Shown piece by piece: positions 46,057-55,114 of a stretch of DNA of 64,000 nucleotides. How positions within the stretch are numbered: position 1 is the stretch's first letter; the number at the start of each line of letters is the position of its first letter. Location of the stretch: assembly GCF_024721585.1 (NCBI RefSeq), contig NZ_CP102629.1:1240001-1304000 (forward strand). The letters run 5' to 3'. A program made the translations under genes and the position numbers. The notes under the pieces are model-generated. The model did not search any database, was not told the origin of the DNA, and saw nothing but the letters and a program-made list of their open reading frames with translations. This stretch comes from Sphingomicrobium aestuariivivum. Lineage in GTDB: Bacteria; Pseudomonadota; Alphaproteobacteria; Sphingomonadales; Sphingomonadaceae.

Positions 46057-47046
46057 ATGCCGCCAGAACGCCCCCCTGTGAAGCCGTCATCGAGCCTCGA
46101 GGCGCGGCTGCACGCGCGTCTCCGGCTGCTCGCCGACCATCCTGCCGCTGCCGGGCTTGCCGACGATGTCGCGCATCTCGACGGCCGCGTGCTGACCCAT
46201 GACACCATTGTCGAAGGGGTACATTACCGCGCCGACGACCCACCCGAGAGCGTGGGCTGGAAGCTTGCCGCGGTGAACCTGTCGGACCTCGCTGCCAAGG
46301 GTGCGCGGCCCGTCGGTGCGCTCCTGTCGCTGACCATCGGCGCGCCCCTCGGGGACAGCGAAGCGGGCGAATGGGAAGAGCGGTTCCTGGCGGGCCTCGC
46401 GGCGGCGGGCGAGAGCTACGGCCTGCCGCTCATCGGCGGCGACACGGTCGCGCTACCGTCAGGCGCGCCGCGCGTCCTCGGCCTCACCGCGATCGGCGAG
46501 CCGGCAGGACCGCCCCCGCGCCGCGACGGCGCGCGGGACGGCGACCTCCTCCTCCTCGTCGGCACGCTTGGCGGGGCGATGGCGGGGCTCGAGGCGCTCG
46601 ACAAGGACGCCGCCGCCGAAGGGCCGCTGGTCGACATCTACCGCCGCCCCGTGCCGCTGCTGGCGGCGGGACAGGCGCTGGCGCCCTTTGCCCATGCGAT
46701 GATGGACGTGTCCGACGGGCTGCTGCTCGATGCGCGGCGCATGGCGCAGGCGAGCGGGCTCGGCGCGAGCATCGACCTCGGCGCGCTGCCGCTCGAAGCC
46801 GCTTTCGTCGCGGAGAAAGGCGACACGCGCGCCTCGCGGCTGTTCGCGGCGACGGGCGGCGACGATTATGCGCTGCTCGCCGCCATCGCCCCCGAAGACG
46901 AGGATGTGGTAAGACAATCTTTACCAAGACGGGCGAGGGTGGAGATCGTCGGACGATTGGCGTCCGGCACCGGTCTTGCCCTCACCCATGACGGCGAACC
47001 GGTCGCACTGCCCGAAAGGCTCGGCCATGAACATGATCGCGATTGA
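46057..47046 (+). CDS. thiL: Thiamine-monophosphate kinase
   Basis: Phosphorylates thiamine monophosphate to the pyrophosphate cofactor. At 329 residues it is normal. The segment LADDVAHLDGRVLTHDTIVE followed by GVHYRADDPPESVGWKL matches the ThiL N-terminus (usually DDAAV...TTDxLVEGVHF), and AVNLSDLAAKGARPVGALLSL, GGDTV and MMDVSDGLLLDARRMA are typical. A CAGGAG site precedes the ATG. Its 3' end overlaps a 29-codon reading frame. Confidence 0.94.
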   Translation: MPPERPPVKPSSSLEARLHARLRLLADHPAAAGLADDVAHLDGRVLTHDTIVEGVHYRADDPPESVGWKLAAVNLSDLAAKGARPVGALLSLTIGAPLGDSEAGEWEERFLAGLAAAGESYGLPLIGGDTVALPSGAPRVLGLTAIGEPAGPPPRRDGARDGDLLLLVGTLGGAMAGLEALDKDAAAEGPLVDIYRRPVPLLAAGQALAPFAHAMMDVSDGLLLDARRMAQASGLGASIDLGALPLEAAFVAEKGDTRASRLFAATGGDDYALLAAIAPEDEDVVRQSLPRRARVEIVGRLASGTGLALTHDGEPVALPERLGHEHDRD

Positions 47047-47116
47047 TCCCCGCCGCTTCCTTCTCGGCATGCTCGGCCTGATGAGCGGCAGCCTGTTCGC
47101 GCTGACCCTTTCCTAA
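47027..47116 (+). CDS. Possible 29-residue hydrophobic peptide overlapping the thiL end
   Basis: ATG at 47027 opens [20 protein letters not shown] and then ends GSLFALTLS before TAA. The middle is hydrophobic enough for a single membrane helix. It overlaps the last 20 bases of thiL, has no good ribosome site of its own, and would rely on coupling. Could be chance; the amphipathic composition is the only support. Confidence 0.25.
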   Translation: MNMIAIDPRRFLLGMLGLMSGSLFALTLS

Positions 47117-47134
47117 CCCACATCAACCTCCCTT

Positions 47135-47188
47135 TTGACCAGCCTTGCGCACTGGCAAATGTGCGTTACACCTGTTGGTCGTTACATC
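47135..47188 (+). promoter_or_regulatory. Leader region of hppA with repeated CGTTACA
   Basis: TTGACC at 47135-47140 could be a -35 element but no good -10 follows at 16-18 bases. CGTTACA occurs at 47164-47170 and again at 47180-47186, 16 bases apart, and the second copy lies in GTCGTTACATC (47178-47188), the word also found before the TonB-receptor gene. Further down, GGGAACGGC...GCCGTCCC can pair to a hairpin in the leader just before the start codon region. Confidence 0.35.
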
Positions 47189-47232
47189 ATGGGAACGGCA
47201 TACTCGCCGTCCCGAACAGGGGGGTTTCCAGT

Positions 47233-49401
47233 ATGGATCTGGTGTTGATCGCGATTGCCTGCGGCGTCGTTGCGCTGCTCTACGGCATCATTACCTCCCG
47301 CCAGGTGCTCGGCGCACCGGCGGGCAACGAGCGTATGGTCGAGGTGGCCGGCGCCATCCAGGAAGGCGCCAAGGCGTATCTCAAGCGCCAATATACGGCG
47401 ATCACCATCGTCGGCATCGCCGTGGCGATTGTCGTGCTGCTCTTCCTCGGCGTGGTCGCCGCGATCGGTTTTGCCATCGGCGCCATCCTGTCGGGTGTCG
47501 CGGGCTTCATCGGCATGAACGTCTCGGTCGGCGCCAATGTGCGCACCGCCGAAGCCGCCCGCACCAGCCTGCAGGGCGGCCTGACCATGGCCTTCCGGTC
47601 GGGCGCGGTGACGGGGCTTCTCGTTGTCGGCCTCGCGCTGCTCGCGATCGCGGGCTACTTCGCCTATCTCATCGGGCCCGGCGGCTATGCGGCCGACGAC
47701 AGCACCGTCGTCATCGGCCTCACTGCCCTCGCGCTCGGCGCGAGCCTCGTGTCGATCTTCGCGCGTCTTGGCGGCGGCATCTTCACCAAGGCCGCCGACG
47801 TCGGTGCCGACCTCGTCGGCAAGGTCGAAGCCGGCATCCCCGAGGACGATCCCCGCAACCCTGCCGTGATCGCCGATAACGTGGGCGACAATGTCGGCGA
47901 CTGCGCGGGCATGGCGGCCGATCTGTTCGAAACCTATGTCGTCACCGTCGGCATCACCATGGTGCTCACCGCGCTGCTGCTCGGCCCCGTTGCGGGCGAC
48001 CTGCTCGTACCGCTCATGGCGCTGCCGCTCCTTATCGGGGGCGCGTGCATCCTGACCAGCGTCATCGGCACCTATTTCGTCAAGCTCTCGGGCAATTCGA
48101 CCAACGTGATGGCGGCCATGTACAAGGGCTTCATCGTCTCGGCGGTGCTCGCCGTGCCGCTCATCTGGTTCGCCATCCAGTTCGCGCTTGGTGACATGAC
48201 CGCCGAAATCGGCGGCGTGATGACCGACGTCGATCCGGGCGCGCCGCTCGCCGAAGAGGGCACGACCACGCTCAGCGCCTTCACCGGCATGGACCTGTTC
48301 TGGTGCGCCATGGTGGGCCTCGTCGTCACCGGCCTCATCATCTTCATCACCGAATATTACACGGGCACCAACTACCGCCCCGTGAAGTCAATCGCCAAGG
48401 CCTCGGAAACGGGTCACGGCACCAACGTCATCCAGGGCCTCGCCATCAGCCTCGAGGCGACCGCGCTGCCGACGCTCCTGTTCGTCGTCGCCATCGTCAT
48501 CGCCTTCCAGCTGGCAGGCCTGATGGGGCTGGCCTATGCGGCCACCGCGATGCTCAGCCTCGCAGGGATGGTCGTGGCGCTCGACGCCTATGGCCCCGTC
48601 ACCGACAATGCCGGCGGCATCGCCGAAATGTCGGGTCTCGATGACAGCGTGCGCGAGAAGACCGACCTTCTCGACGCGGTCGGCAACACGACCAAGGCGG
48701 TGACCAAGGGTTATGCCATCGGTTCGGCGGCGCTCGCGGCGCTCGTCCTGTTCGCGGCCTATACGACCGATCTCCGGAAGTATTTCCCCGACACCGATGT
48801 CGATTTCAGCCTCGAGAATCCTTACGTGATCGTCGGCCTGCTCCTCGGCGCGCTGCTGCCCTACCTCTTCGGTGCCCTCGGCATGACCGCGGTCGGCCGT
48901 GCGGCGGGCGACGTCGTCATCGACGTGCGCGAGCAGTTCAAGGCCAAGCCCGGCATCATGGACGGTTCGGAACGCCCCGATTACGCCAAGACGGTCGATC
49001 TCGTGACCAAGGCAGCGATCAAGGAAATGATCGTCCCCTCGCTCCTGCCGGTGCTCGCGCCGGTGGTGGTCTATTTCGCGGTCACCGCGGTGGCGGGCCA
49101 GCAGAACGGCTTTGCCGCGCTGGGTGCGCTGCTCCTCGGCGTCATCGTCTCGGGGCTCTTCGTGGCCCTCTCGATGACCTCGGGCGGCGGTGCCTGGGAT
49201 AACGCCAAGAAATATATCGAGGACGGCAATCACGGCGGCAAGGGCAGTGAAGCCCACAAGGCCGCGGTGACGGGCGACACGGTCGGCGATCCCTACAAGG
49301 ATACCGCGGGTCCGGCCGTCAATCCGATGATCAAGATCACCAACATCGTCGCGATCCTGCTGCTCGCGGCGCTGGCGGGGGCGGGTCACGGGCTGATCTG
49401 A
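47233..49401 (+). CDS. hppA: Membrane-bound proton-translocating pyrophosphatase, K+-independent type
   Basis: Couples PPi hydrolysis to proton export across the inner membrane. The 722 residues give about 16 membrane helices; the catalytic loops include [20 protein letters not shown], then [20 protein letters not shown]. Lys488 in [15 protein letters not shown] is the residue that marks K+-independent enzymes (Ala there in K+-dependent ones). The start [18 protein letters not shown] follows AGGGGGG. A terminator follows. High expression is likely from codon choice. Confidence 0.97.
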   Translation: MDLVLIAIACGVVALLYGIITSRQVLGAPAGNERMVEVAGAIQEGAKAYLKRQYTAITIVGIAVAIVVLLFLGVVAAIGFAIGAILSGVAGFIGMNVSVGANVRTAEAARTSLQGGLTMAFRSGAVTGLLVVGLALLAIAGYFAYLIGPGGYAADDSTVVIGLTALALGASLVSIFARLGGGIFTKAADVGADLVGKVEAGIPEDDPRNPAVIADNVGDNVGDCAGMAADLFETYVVTVGITMVLTALLLGPVAGDLLVPLMALPLLIGGACILTSVIGTYFVKLSGNSTNVMAAMYKGFIVSAVLAVPLIWFAIQFALGDMTAEIGGVMTDVDPGAPLAEEGTTTLSAFTGMDLFWCAMVGLVVTGLIIFITEYYTGTNYRPVKSIAKASETGHGTNVIQGLAISLEATALPTLLFVVAIVIAFQLAGLMGLAYAATAMLSLAGMVVALDAYGPVTDNAGGIAEMSGLDDSVREKTDLLDAVGNTTKAVTKGYAIGSAALAALVLFAAYTTDLRKYFPDTDVDFSLENPYVIVGLLLGALLPYLFGALGMTAVGRAAGDVVIDVREQFKAKPGIMDGSERPDYAKTVDLVTKAAIKEMIVPSLLPVLAPVVVYFAVTAVAGQQNGFAALGALLLGVIVSGLFVALSMTSGGGAWDNAKKYIEDGNHGGKGSEAHKAAVTGDTVGDPYKDTAGPAVNPMIKITNIVAILLLAALAGAGHGLI

Positions 49402-49423
49402 CCTCGATCAACAGCCAAGATGG

Positions 49424-49463
49424 GCGGGAGCGCGGGGCAACCCACGCTCCCGCTTTTCTTTTC
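49424..49463 (+). terminator. Rho-independent terminator of hppA
   Basis: A 13-bp stem, GCGGGAGCGCGGG with CCCACGCTCCCGC (one C-A mismatch), around GCAA, is followed by TTTTCTTTTC. It sits 22 bases past the stop codon. Confidence 0.9.
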
Positions 49464-49517
49464 AGGGGCTTCCCGCTAAGGGGCGTGGCACCACTTAACC
49501 GCGAAGAAGGATGGACA

Positions 49518-49736
49518 TTGGCCAAGGAAGAACTTCTCGAGATGCGGGGTCGGGTGGTCGAGCTGCTGCCCAACGCGATGTTCCGCGTCGAGCTGGAGAA
49601 CGGCCATGAGATCCTCGGGCACACCGCCGGCAAGATGCGCAAGAACCGCATCCGCGTGCTGACCGGCGACGAAGTCCTCGTCGAGCTGACCCCCTACGAT
49701 TTGACCAAGGGTCGGATCACCTACCGCTTCAAGTAA
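49518..49736 (+). CDS. infA: Translation initiation factor IF-1 (TTG start)
   Basis: A 72-residue IF-1: [40 protein letters not shown] and [20 protein letters not shown] are near-invariant. The normal N-terminus [11 protein letters not shown] requires a TTG start at 49518; an upstream ATG at 49485 would add 11 non-family residues. AAGG at 49507-49510 provides the ribosome site. First gene of the infA-maf-RNase E/G group. Confidence 0.96.
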   Translation: MAKEELLEMRGRVVELLPNAMFRVELENGHEILGHTAGKMRKNRIRVLTGDEVLVELTPYDLTKGRITYRFK

Positions 49737-49750
49737 GGGCACCGCCCCCG

Positions 49751-50326
49751 ATGAAGCTTGTCCTCGCCTCGGCATCGCCCCGCCGCCGCGAATTGCTGGC
49801 GCGCATCCATGTGACGCCCGACCTGATCGATCCCGCCGATATCGACGAGGATCCGAAGGCGGGCGAACTGCCGCGCCCCCATGCCGGCCGCCTCGCGTCG
49901 GAAAAGGCGGCGGTAGTCGCCGCGCGTCACCCCGACGCGCTCGTGCTGGCGGGCGATACGGTGGTCGCGGTCGGGCGCCGCATCCTGCCCAAGGCCGAGG
50001 ACGAGCAGACGCTGCGCGACTGCCTCGCCTTGCTCTCGGGCCGCCGCCACCGCGTCTTCACCGGCATTGCCGCCGTCGCCCCCGACGGGCGCAAGTGGGA
50101 GAAGGTCGTCGAGACCATCGTCGCCATGAAGCGCCTCAGCCAGGACGAGATCGACACCTACGCCGCCATGACCGAGGAATGGATGGGCAAGGCCGGCGGC
50201 TATGGCCTGCAGGGCTATGGCGAGGTCTATGTCCGCTTCATCCACGGCAGCCATTCGAACGTCGTCGGCCTGCCGCTCGCCGAGACGCGCAACATGCTGA
50301 AAGCAGCGGGATACCCCCTTGCCTGA
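49751..50326 (+). CDS. maf: Maf-family nucleoside triphosphate pyrophosphatase
   Basis: A 191-residue house-cleaning enzyme that hydrolyses non-canonical or canonical NTPs (dTTP/UTP type likely). The family motif SASPRRRELLARIHVTPDLI lies at the N-terminus, followed by LAGDTVVAVGRRILPKAEDE, SGRRHRVFTGIAAV, YGLQGYGEVYVRFIHGSHSN and GLPLAETRNMLKAAGY. It starts 14 bases after infA. The next gene starts inside its last codons at a TTG. Confidence 0.94.
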   Translation: MKLVLASASPRRRELLARIHVTPDLIDPADIDEDPKAGELPRPHAGRLASEKAAVVAARHPDALVLAGDTVVAVGRRILPKAEDEQTLRDCLALLSGRRHRVFTGIAAVAPDGRKWEKVVETIVAMKRLSQDEIDTYAAMTEEWMGKAGGYGLQGYGEVYVRFIHGSHSNVVGLPLAETRNMLKAAGYPLA

Positions 50327-51230
50327 GTGGATCCTCGAGGAAGGCATCGGCGAGACCCGCGCCGCGCTCATCGAGGGCGATGACATTCTCGAGGCCCGCG
50401 TCCGTCGTCATGGCGTGACGCCCGCGGGCACGATCCTCGATGCAAAGCTTCTCGCCATCGCCCCCCGTGTCACGGTGGAAGCGAACGGCGAACAATTCCT
50501 CCTGCCGCGCGGCGCAAGCGGGATCAGCGAGGGCGCGACCATCCGCATCCGCGTCACCCGCGAGGCGCTGGGCGGCGCGGAGCCGTGGAAGCGCGCGCTC
50601 GCCATCCAGAGCGACGAGGCCCCCGCCCCTGCCCCGCCTCTGGCGGACGGCACACCCGGCACGATAACCGGCTGGGACGACCTCATCGAGGAAGCCCGCA
50701 CCGGCATGATCGACTTCGACGGCGGCCAACTGCGCATCGAGCCGACCAGCGCCATGACCATGATCGACGTCGACGGCTGGCTCGTCGCCGACAAGCTCTC
50801 GCAGATGGCCGCCTGGGCGAGCGCCCGCGCCATCCGCCGCCTCGATCTTGGCGGCGCGACCGGCATCGACTTCCCCACCATCGAGGGCAAGGAGGCGAAG
50901 AAACAGGTCGGCGACATCCTCGACATGTATCTCGAAAAACCCTTCGAGCGGACCGCGATGAACGGCTTCGGCTTCGTTCAGGTCGTGCGCCCCAGGACGC
51001 GCGCCAGCCTCATCGATCTCGCCGCCGACCGCGCCGCCTTTGAGGCCCGCGCCCTCCTGCGCCGCGCCGAACGCCACGTCGGCGCCACGCGAATCGAGGC
51101 CCACCCCGCCGTCATCGCCGCGCTGCGCCCCGACTGGATCGCCGCATTGGAGCGCAAGGTCGGCGGCACGGTAACGCTCGAACCCCGCCCCGACCTCTCG
51201 CTGTCAGGCGCGACGGTCCAGGGCGCATAA
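50319..51230 (+). CDS. Short RNase E/G-family protein
   Basis: A 303-residue protein starting at TTG (50319), which overlaps the maf end by eight bases. It has a diverged S1-like N-terminal part (about 1-90), then a catalytic core: EPTSAMTMIDVDGWLVAD corresponds to the first metal Asp motif and ATGIDFPTIEGKEAKKQVGD to the second, and RTAMNGFGFVQVVRPRTRAS matches the core end. The 5'-sensor/RNase H part of full RNase E/G, the CPxC zinc link and the degradosome tail are all missing. In alphaproteobacteria this short form often sits between maf and yacG. Activity is not demonstrated here. Confidence 0.85.
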   Translation: MPEWILEEGIGETRAALIEGDDILEARVRRHGVTPAGTILDAKLLAIAPRVTVEANGEQFLLPRGASGISEGATIRIRVTREALGGAEPWKRALAIQSDEAPAPAPPLADGTPGTITGWDDLIEEARTGMIDFDGGQLRIEPTSAMTMIDVDGWLVADKLSQMAAWASARAIRRLDLGGATGIDFPTIEGKEAKKQVGDILDMYLEKPFERTAMNGFGFVQVVRPRTRASLIDLAADRAAFEARALLRRAERHVGATRIEAHPAVIAALRPDWIAALERKVGGTVTLEPRPDLSLSGATVQGA

Positions 51231-51282
51231 GCGGAACTTCGGCCAGCGCTCCCGCCTTGGGGTCTCGAAGGAGACACCATCC

Positions 51283-52143
51283 ATGTGCAAGCGCTCGCCC
51301 CTCGACCCCGACCTGCTCAAGATGAGCCGCCGCCGCTTCGCGGTGCTCGGCCTCGCCACCACGCTCGCGGCCTGCGCGGGCGGCGGCATGGGCAGCCCCA
51401 AGGGCCTGCGCGAGCGCCGCGTCTCCATTTCCACCGCCAGCGGCACGATGGACGGCTTCTTCGTCCACCCGAAGGGCGAGGCGTCCGCCGCCGTCATCAT
51501 GTGGCCCGACATCGCCGGCCTGCGCCCTGCCTTCGAAGTGATGGCGCGCCGGCTCGCCGCCACCGGCCGCGCAGTGCTCGTCGCCAATCAATATTATCGC
51601 ACCGGCACCGCCCCCCTGTTCGACGACTTCGCCGACTTCCGCGAGCAGGAGGGTTTCTCCAAGGGCCGCCCGTGGCGACAGGCGCTCACCCCCGAGGCGA
51701 TCGCCGCCGATACCCGCGCCATCGTCAACTGGCTCGACGAAGAGGACGCCGTCGAAAGCGATGCCGGCATCGGGGTGCAGGGCTATTGCATGGGCGGTCC
51801 CTTCGCCTTCCGCTCGGCCACCGCGCGGCCCGACCGCATCGCGGCGGTCGCGAGCTTTCACGGCGGCGGGCTGGTGACCGACGCGCCTGACAGCCCGCAC
51901 CGCCAGCTCTCGGGCAGCGAGGCCGCCTATCTCGTCGCCATCGCGCAGGACGACGATGCCGAGGAACCCGAGAACAAGTCGGTGCTGCGCGGCGCGATGG
52001 CCGCCACCGGTCGCCCCGCCGAGATCGAGGTCTATGCGGGCGACCATGGCTGGACCGTACTCGACAGCCCCGCTTACGACGAGGCCGCCGCCGAGCGTGC
52101 CTTCGGCCGCCTGCGCGCGCTTTACGACCGCGTGCTGGGTTGA
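51283..52143 (+). CDS. Dienelactone hydrolase-family protein, exported lipoprotein-like
   Basis: A 286-residue protein. A Tat-like signal with SRRRFAVLGLATTLAACAGG (residues 15-34) combines an RRxF motif and a lipobox-like LAAC. The hydrolase fold shows the Cys nucleophile in GVQGYCMGGPFAFR and the His in YAGDHGWTVLDSPAY, as in carboxymethylenebutenolidase. The family acts on lactones, but no ring-cleavage gene is nearby. It lies between RNase E/G and yacG, which are normally adjacent, so it appears inserted. Confidence 0.87.
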   Translation: MCKRSPLDPDLLKMSRRRFAVLGLATTLAACAGGGMGSPKGLRERRVSISTASGTMDGFFVHPKGEASAAVIMWPDIAGLRPAFEVMARRLAATGRAVLVANQYYRTGTAPLFDDFADFREQEGFSKGRPWRQALTPEAIAADTRAIVNWLDEEDAVESDAGIGVQGYCMGGPFAFRSATARPDRIAAVASFHGGGLVTDAPDSPHRQLSGSEAAYLVAIAQDDDAEEPENKSVLRGAMAATGRPAEIEVYAGDHGWTVLDSPAYDEAAAERAFGRLRALYDRVLG

Positions 52144-52175
52144 ACGGGCGCGCCGTCCGCGCCATGTGAAGCCGC

Positions 52176-52355
52176 ATGCCGAACACGCCCGCCACCTGCC
52201 CCGTCTGCAAGAAGCCGACGGTGAATGAATACCGCCCTTTCTGCTCGCGCGGCTGCAAGGATCGCGACCTCCTGCAGTGGCTCGGCGACGGCTATCGCAT
52301 CCCCGGTCCGCCCGTCATGCAAGAAGGGCTGGACAGCGATGACGAGGCTCGCTAG
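52176..52355 (+). CDS. yacG: DNA gyrase inhibitor YacG
   Basis: A 59-residue zinc-ribbon protein: MPNTPATCPVCKKPTVNEYR, then FCSRGCKDRDLLQWLGDGYR. The four Cys (CPVC and CSRGC) and LxxWLxDGYRIPG are the YacG signature. In E. coli it binds GyrB and inhibits supercoiling. It is the partner of the short RNase E/G in the usual gene order, here separated from it by one gene. Confidence 0.93.
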   Translation: MPNTPATCPVCKKPTVNEYRPFCSRGCKDRDLLQWLGDGYRIPGPPVMQEGLDSDDEAR

Positions 52356-52398
52356 AGGCCCCTCACCGCAAGCGGCATCCGCCGCGCGATGACCCGGC

Positions 52399-52474
52399 GC
52401 CTGGGTAGCTCAGTTGGTAGAGCATGCGACTGAAAATCGCAGTGTCGGCGGTTCGATCCCGTCCCCAGGCACCA
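52399..52474 (+). tRNA. tRNA-Phe (anticodon GAA)
   Basis: Acceptor GCCTGGG pairs with CCCAGGC, the D arm is AGCTCAGTTGGTAGAGC, the anticodon stem TGCGA/TCGCA encloses CTGAAAA with GAA, and the T arm contains CGGCGGTTCGATCCCGTC. Discriminator A and encoded CCA are present. Confidence 0.97.
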
Positions 52475-52537
52475 TTTTCCACACACTGTGACCTTTAGGC
52501 CCTTGGCGAGCGCGCCTGCGTCTGTCTATCAGGCGTC

Positions 52538-53767
52538 ATGGCCAAGACCCCCCAAGATGTCGCCGCGCAGGAAAAACTCGCCGGGTTGGTGCTGATCGGC
52601 GCCGCGCTCGCCGCCCTGATCGCTGCCAATTCGCCCTTCGCGGAAAGCTATCACCACCTGCTCGAGTACAAGTTCGGCCCGAGCTGGCCGCGCTTCGGCA
52701 CCTTCAGCGTGGAATATTGGGTCGTTGACGGCCTCATGGCGATCTTCTTCCTGCTCGTCGGGCTCGAGGTGAAGCGCGAATGGTTCGAGGGCCGCCTGTC
52801 CTCCCCGCGCGAACGCCGCCTGCCGATCATCGCCGCGATCGGCGGCATGGCCGTGCCCGCCCTCGTCTTCGCGATCGTCGTCGGCTTCGATCCCGCCGTC
52901 CTCCACGGCTGGGCCATCCCCGCCGCCACCGACATCGCCTTCGCGATCGGGGTGATCGCCATCCTCGGCCGCTATGCGCCCGCTTCGATCAAGCTCCTCC
53001 TCGTGACCATCGCCATCGTCGACGATATCGGCGCGGTCATCATCATCGCGCTCTTCTATACCGCCGACCTCAACACCTATGCCCTCGGCGGCGCGCTCGC
53101 CGTGATGGGGATGATGGCGGTCATGGCGATGTACGGCGTACGCCGCCTTCTCTGGTATCTCATCGGTTTTGCCATCCTCTGGTATCTCGTCCTCGCCTCG
53201 GGCGTGCACGCGACCATCGCGGGCGTCATGGCCGCGCTCACCATCCCGCTCGGCACCGGCGAGAAGAAGTCGCCGCTGCGCCAGCTCGAGCATGACATCC
53301 ACCCCTGGGTGATGTTCCTCATCGTGCCCGTCTTCGGCTTCGTTGCCGCCGGCGTCGAGCTGCCCTCGAGCATGGACGCATTGTTCCAGCCGCTGCCGCT
53401 CGGCATCATGCTCGGCCTGTTCATCGGCAAGCAGATCGGCGTCTTCGGCGCCATCTGGGCCGCGGTGAAGCTGCGCCTCGCCACCCGTCCGCGCGGCACC
53501 CGCTGGGCGCAGATCTATGGCGCGGCCATGCTGTGCGGTATCGGCTTCACCATGAGCCTGTTCATCGGCGCGCTGGCCTTCCCGGGAGAGCCCGAGCTGG
53601 TCGATGCCGCCAAGATCGGCACGCTGGCAGGCTCGCTCCTTTCGGCAATCGCCGGCTTCCTCGTCCTGCGCTTCACCCCGCCGATCCCGAGCCGGACCGA
53701 CGACATGGAGCGGGTCGACGACCTGTTCGCGGGCGACGCGGACGATCCCGAGGCCGCCAAGGAATAG
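52538..53767 (+). CDS. nhaA: Na+/H+ antiporter NhaA
   Basis: A 409-residue inner-membrane antiporter with about twelve helices. The ion-binding Asp pair is VDDIGAVIIIALFYT (Asp162 and Asp163). Family segments at both ends: SVEYWVVDGLMAIFFLLVGL, EVKREWFEGRLSSPRERRLP, AIPAATDIAFAIGVIAILG, GFVAAGVELP and GAAMLCGIGFTMSLFIGALA. It exports sodium and takes in protons under salt or alkaline stress. The acidic tail (DDMERVDDLFAGDADDPE) is cytoplasmic. Confidence 0.95.
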   Translation: MAKTPQDVAAQEKLAGLVLIGAALAALIAANSPFAESYHHLLEYKFGPSWPRFGTFSVEYWVVDGLMAIFFLLVGLEVKREWFEGRLSSPRERRLPIIAAIGGMAVPALVFAIVVGFDPAVLHGWAIPAATDIAFAIGVIAILGRYAPASIKLLLVTIAIVDDIGAVIIIALFYTADLNTYALGGALAVMGMMAVMAMYGVRRLLWYLIGFAILWYLVLASGVHATIAGVMAALTIPLGTGEKKSPLRQLEHDIHPWVMFLIVPVFGFVAAGVELPSSMDALFQPLPLGIMLGLFIGKQIGVFGAIWAAVKLRLATRPRGTRWAQIYGAAMLCGIGFTMSLFIGALAFPGEPELVDAAKIGTLAGSLLSAIAGFLVLRFTPPIPSRTDDMERVDDLFAGDADDPEAAKE

Positions 53768-53838
53768 ACGCGGGACTTTCCCGCATCCGCCAAGCCGACT
53801 AGCCTCCTCCGTGACCATCCACGGGGGAGCCCTAGTCC

Positions 53839-55113
53839 ATGCGCCTGATCACCGCCCTTCTCGCCACCGCCGCGCTTGCCGGCTGCGCCACGACCGATGC
53901 GCCGCCCGCGCTGACCCTCGACGAGATCGCCGAAGCCTATGTGAAGGCGACGCTGGAGATCGGCACGCATGAGGAGGGCTATGTCGATGCCTATCACGGC
54001 CCCGCCGAATGGCGCGAGGCCGCCGAGGCGAGCCCGCGCGACAAGGCGGCGCTGAAGGCCGAGGTCGGCCGCCTGCGCGCGGCGCTCGGGGACATCGCGC
54101 CCGAGGACCCGCTGCTCATCGCGCGCCGCGACGCGCTCGATGCCCAGCTGCGCGCGGCATCCGCCCGGCTCGAGATGATGGAGGGGCGCGCCTTCTCCTT
54201 CGACGAGGAGGCCCGCCTCCTCTATGGCGCCACGCCCGCGCCCCGCGACCTGTCGAGCTTCGATGCGGCGATCGCGCGGCTCGACGCGCTGGTGCCCGGC
54301 GACGGGCCGGTGGCGGCGCGGGTCACCGACTATGTCGATCGCTTCGTCATTCCCGACGACAATGTCGGCGAGGCGATCCTTGCGGCCACCGCCGCCTGCA
54401 AGGCCGCGACGATCCCGCACATCGCCATGCCCGAGGGCGAGGCCTATGAGCTGGAGCTGGTGCGCGACAAGGTCTGGGGCGGCTACAACTGGTACCAGGG
54501 CGGCTCGCAGAGCCTCATCCAGGTCAATCTCGACAGCGACGTGACCCCCGACGAGGCGATCATCCTCGGCTGCCACGAAGGCTATCCGGGGCACCATCTG
54601 TTCAATTCGCTGCTCGAGCAGGAGCTGGCCGACAAGCGCGGCTGGGTCGAATATTCGGTCTATCCGCTCTACTCCCCCCAGTCGCTCATCGCCGAGGGGA
54701 GCGCCGACTATGGCCGCCGCCTCGCCTTCGACGATGCCGCCACGCTGGCGCTCTACCGCGACACGCTCTTCCCGCTGGCGGGGTTCGATCCGGCAGAGGC
54801 CGAACGCTATCACGCCGTCACCAGCGCGATGGGCGGGGTCGAGGAGGTGCAGCAGCTCGTCAGCCGCGCCTATCTCGACGGGGACATGACCCGCGCCGAA
54901 GCGGTGCGGGCGCTGATGGACTATTACCTCCAGAACGAGGCGCAGGCCGAGCGCAAGGTCGCCTTCGCCGAGGCCAACCGCGCCTATGTCATCAACTATG
55001 CGCTGGGCGAGCAGATGGTCGAGCAGTGGATCGAGGCGCGCGTCGCCGAGGGCATGACGCACTGGGAAGCGCTCGAGCTGATGCTGACCACCCCGGTCGT
55101 GTTGGGCGAATAG
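53839..55113 (+). CDS. DUF885-like lipoprotein, possible metallopeptidase
   Basis: A 424-residue protein. The signal RLITALLATAALAGCATTDA ends in a lipobox, so it is probably a lipoprotein. The segment ILGCHEGYPGHHLFNSLLEQ contains the HExxPGHH motif seen in DUF885 proteins, and AEGSADYGRRLAFDD downstream supplies a Glu. This is consistent with a zinc site. The rest is mostly helical, with LSLDEIAEAYVKATLEIGTH-like ALTLDEIAEAYVKATLEIGT at the start. No substrate is known. A terminator follows. Confidence 0.72.
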   Translation: MRLITALLATAALAGCATTDAPPALTLDEIAEAYVKATLEIGTHEEGYVDAYHGPAEWREAAEASPRDKAALKAEVGRLRAALGDIAPEDPLLIARRDALDAQLRAASARLEMMEGRAFSFDEEARLLYGATPAPRDLSSFDAAIARLDALVPGDGPVAARVTDYVDRFVIPDDNVGEAILAATAACKAATIPHIAMPEGEAYELELVRDKVWGGYNWYQGGSQSLIQVNLDSDVTPDEAIILGCHEGYPGHHLFNSLLEQELADKRGWVEYSVYPLYSPQSLIAEGSADYGRRLAFDDAATLALYRDTLFPLAGFDPAEAERYHAVTSAMGGVEEVQQLVSRAYLDGDMTRAEAVRALMDYYLQNEAQAERKVAFAEANRAYVINYALGEQMVEQWIEARVAEGMTHWEALELMLTTPVVLGE

Positions 55114-55114
55114 C

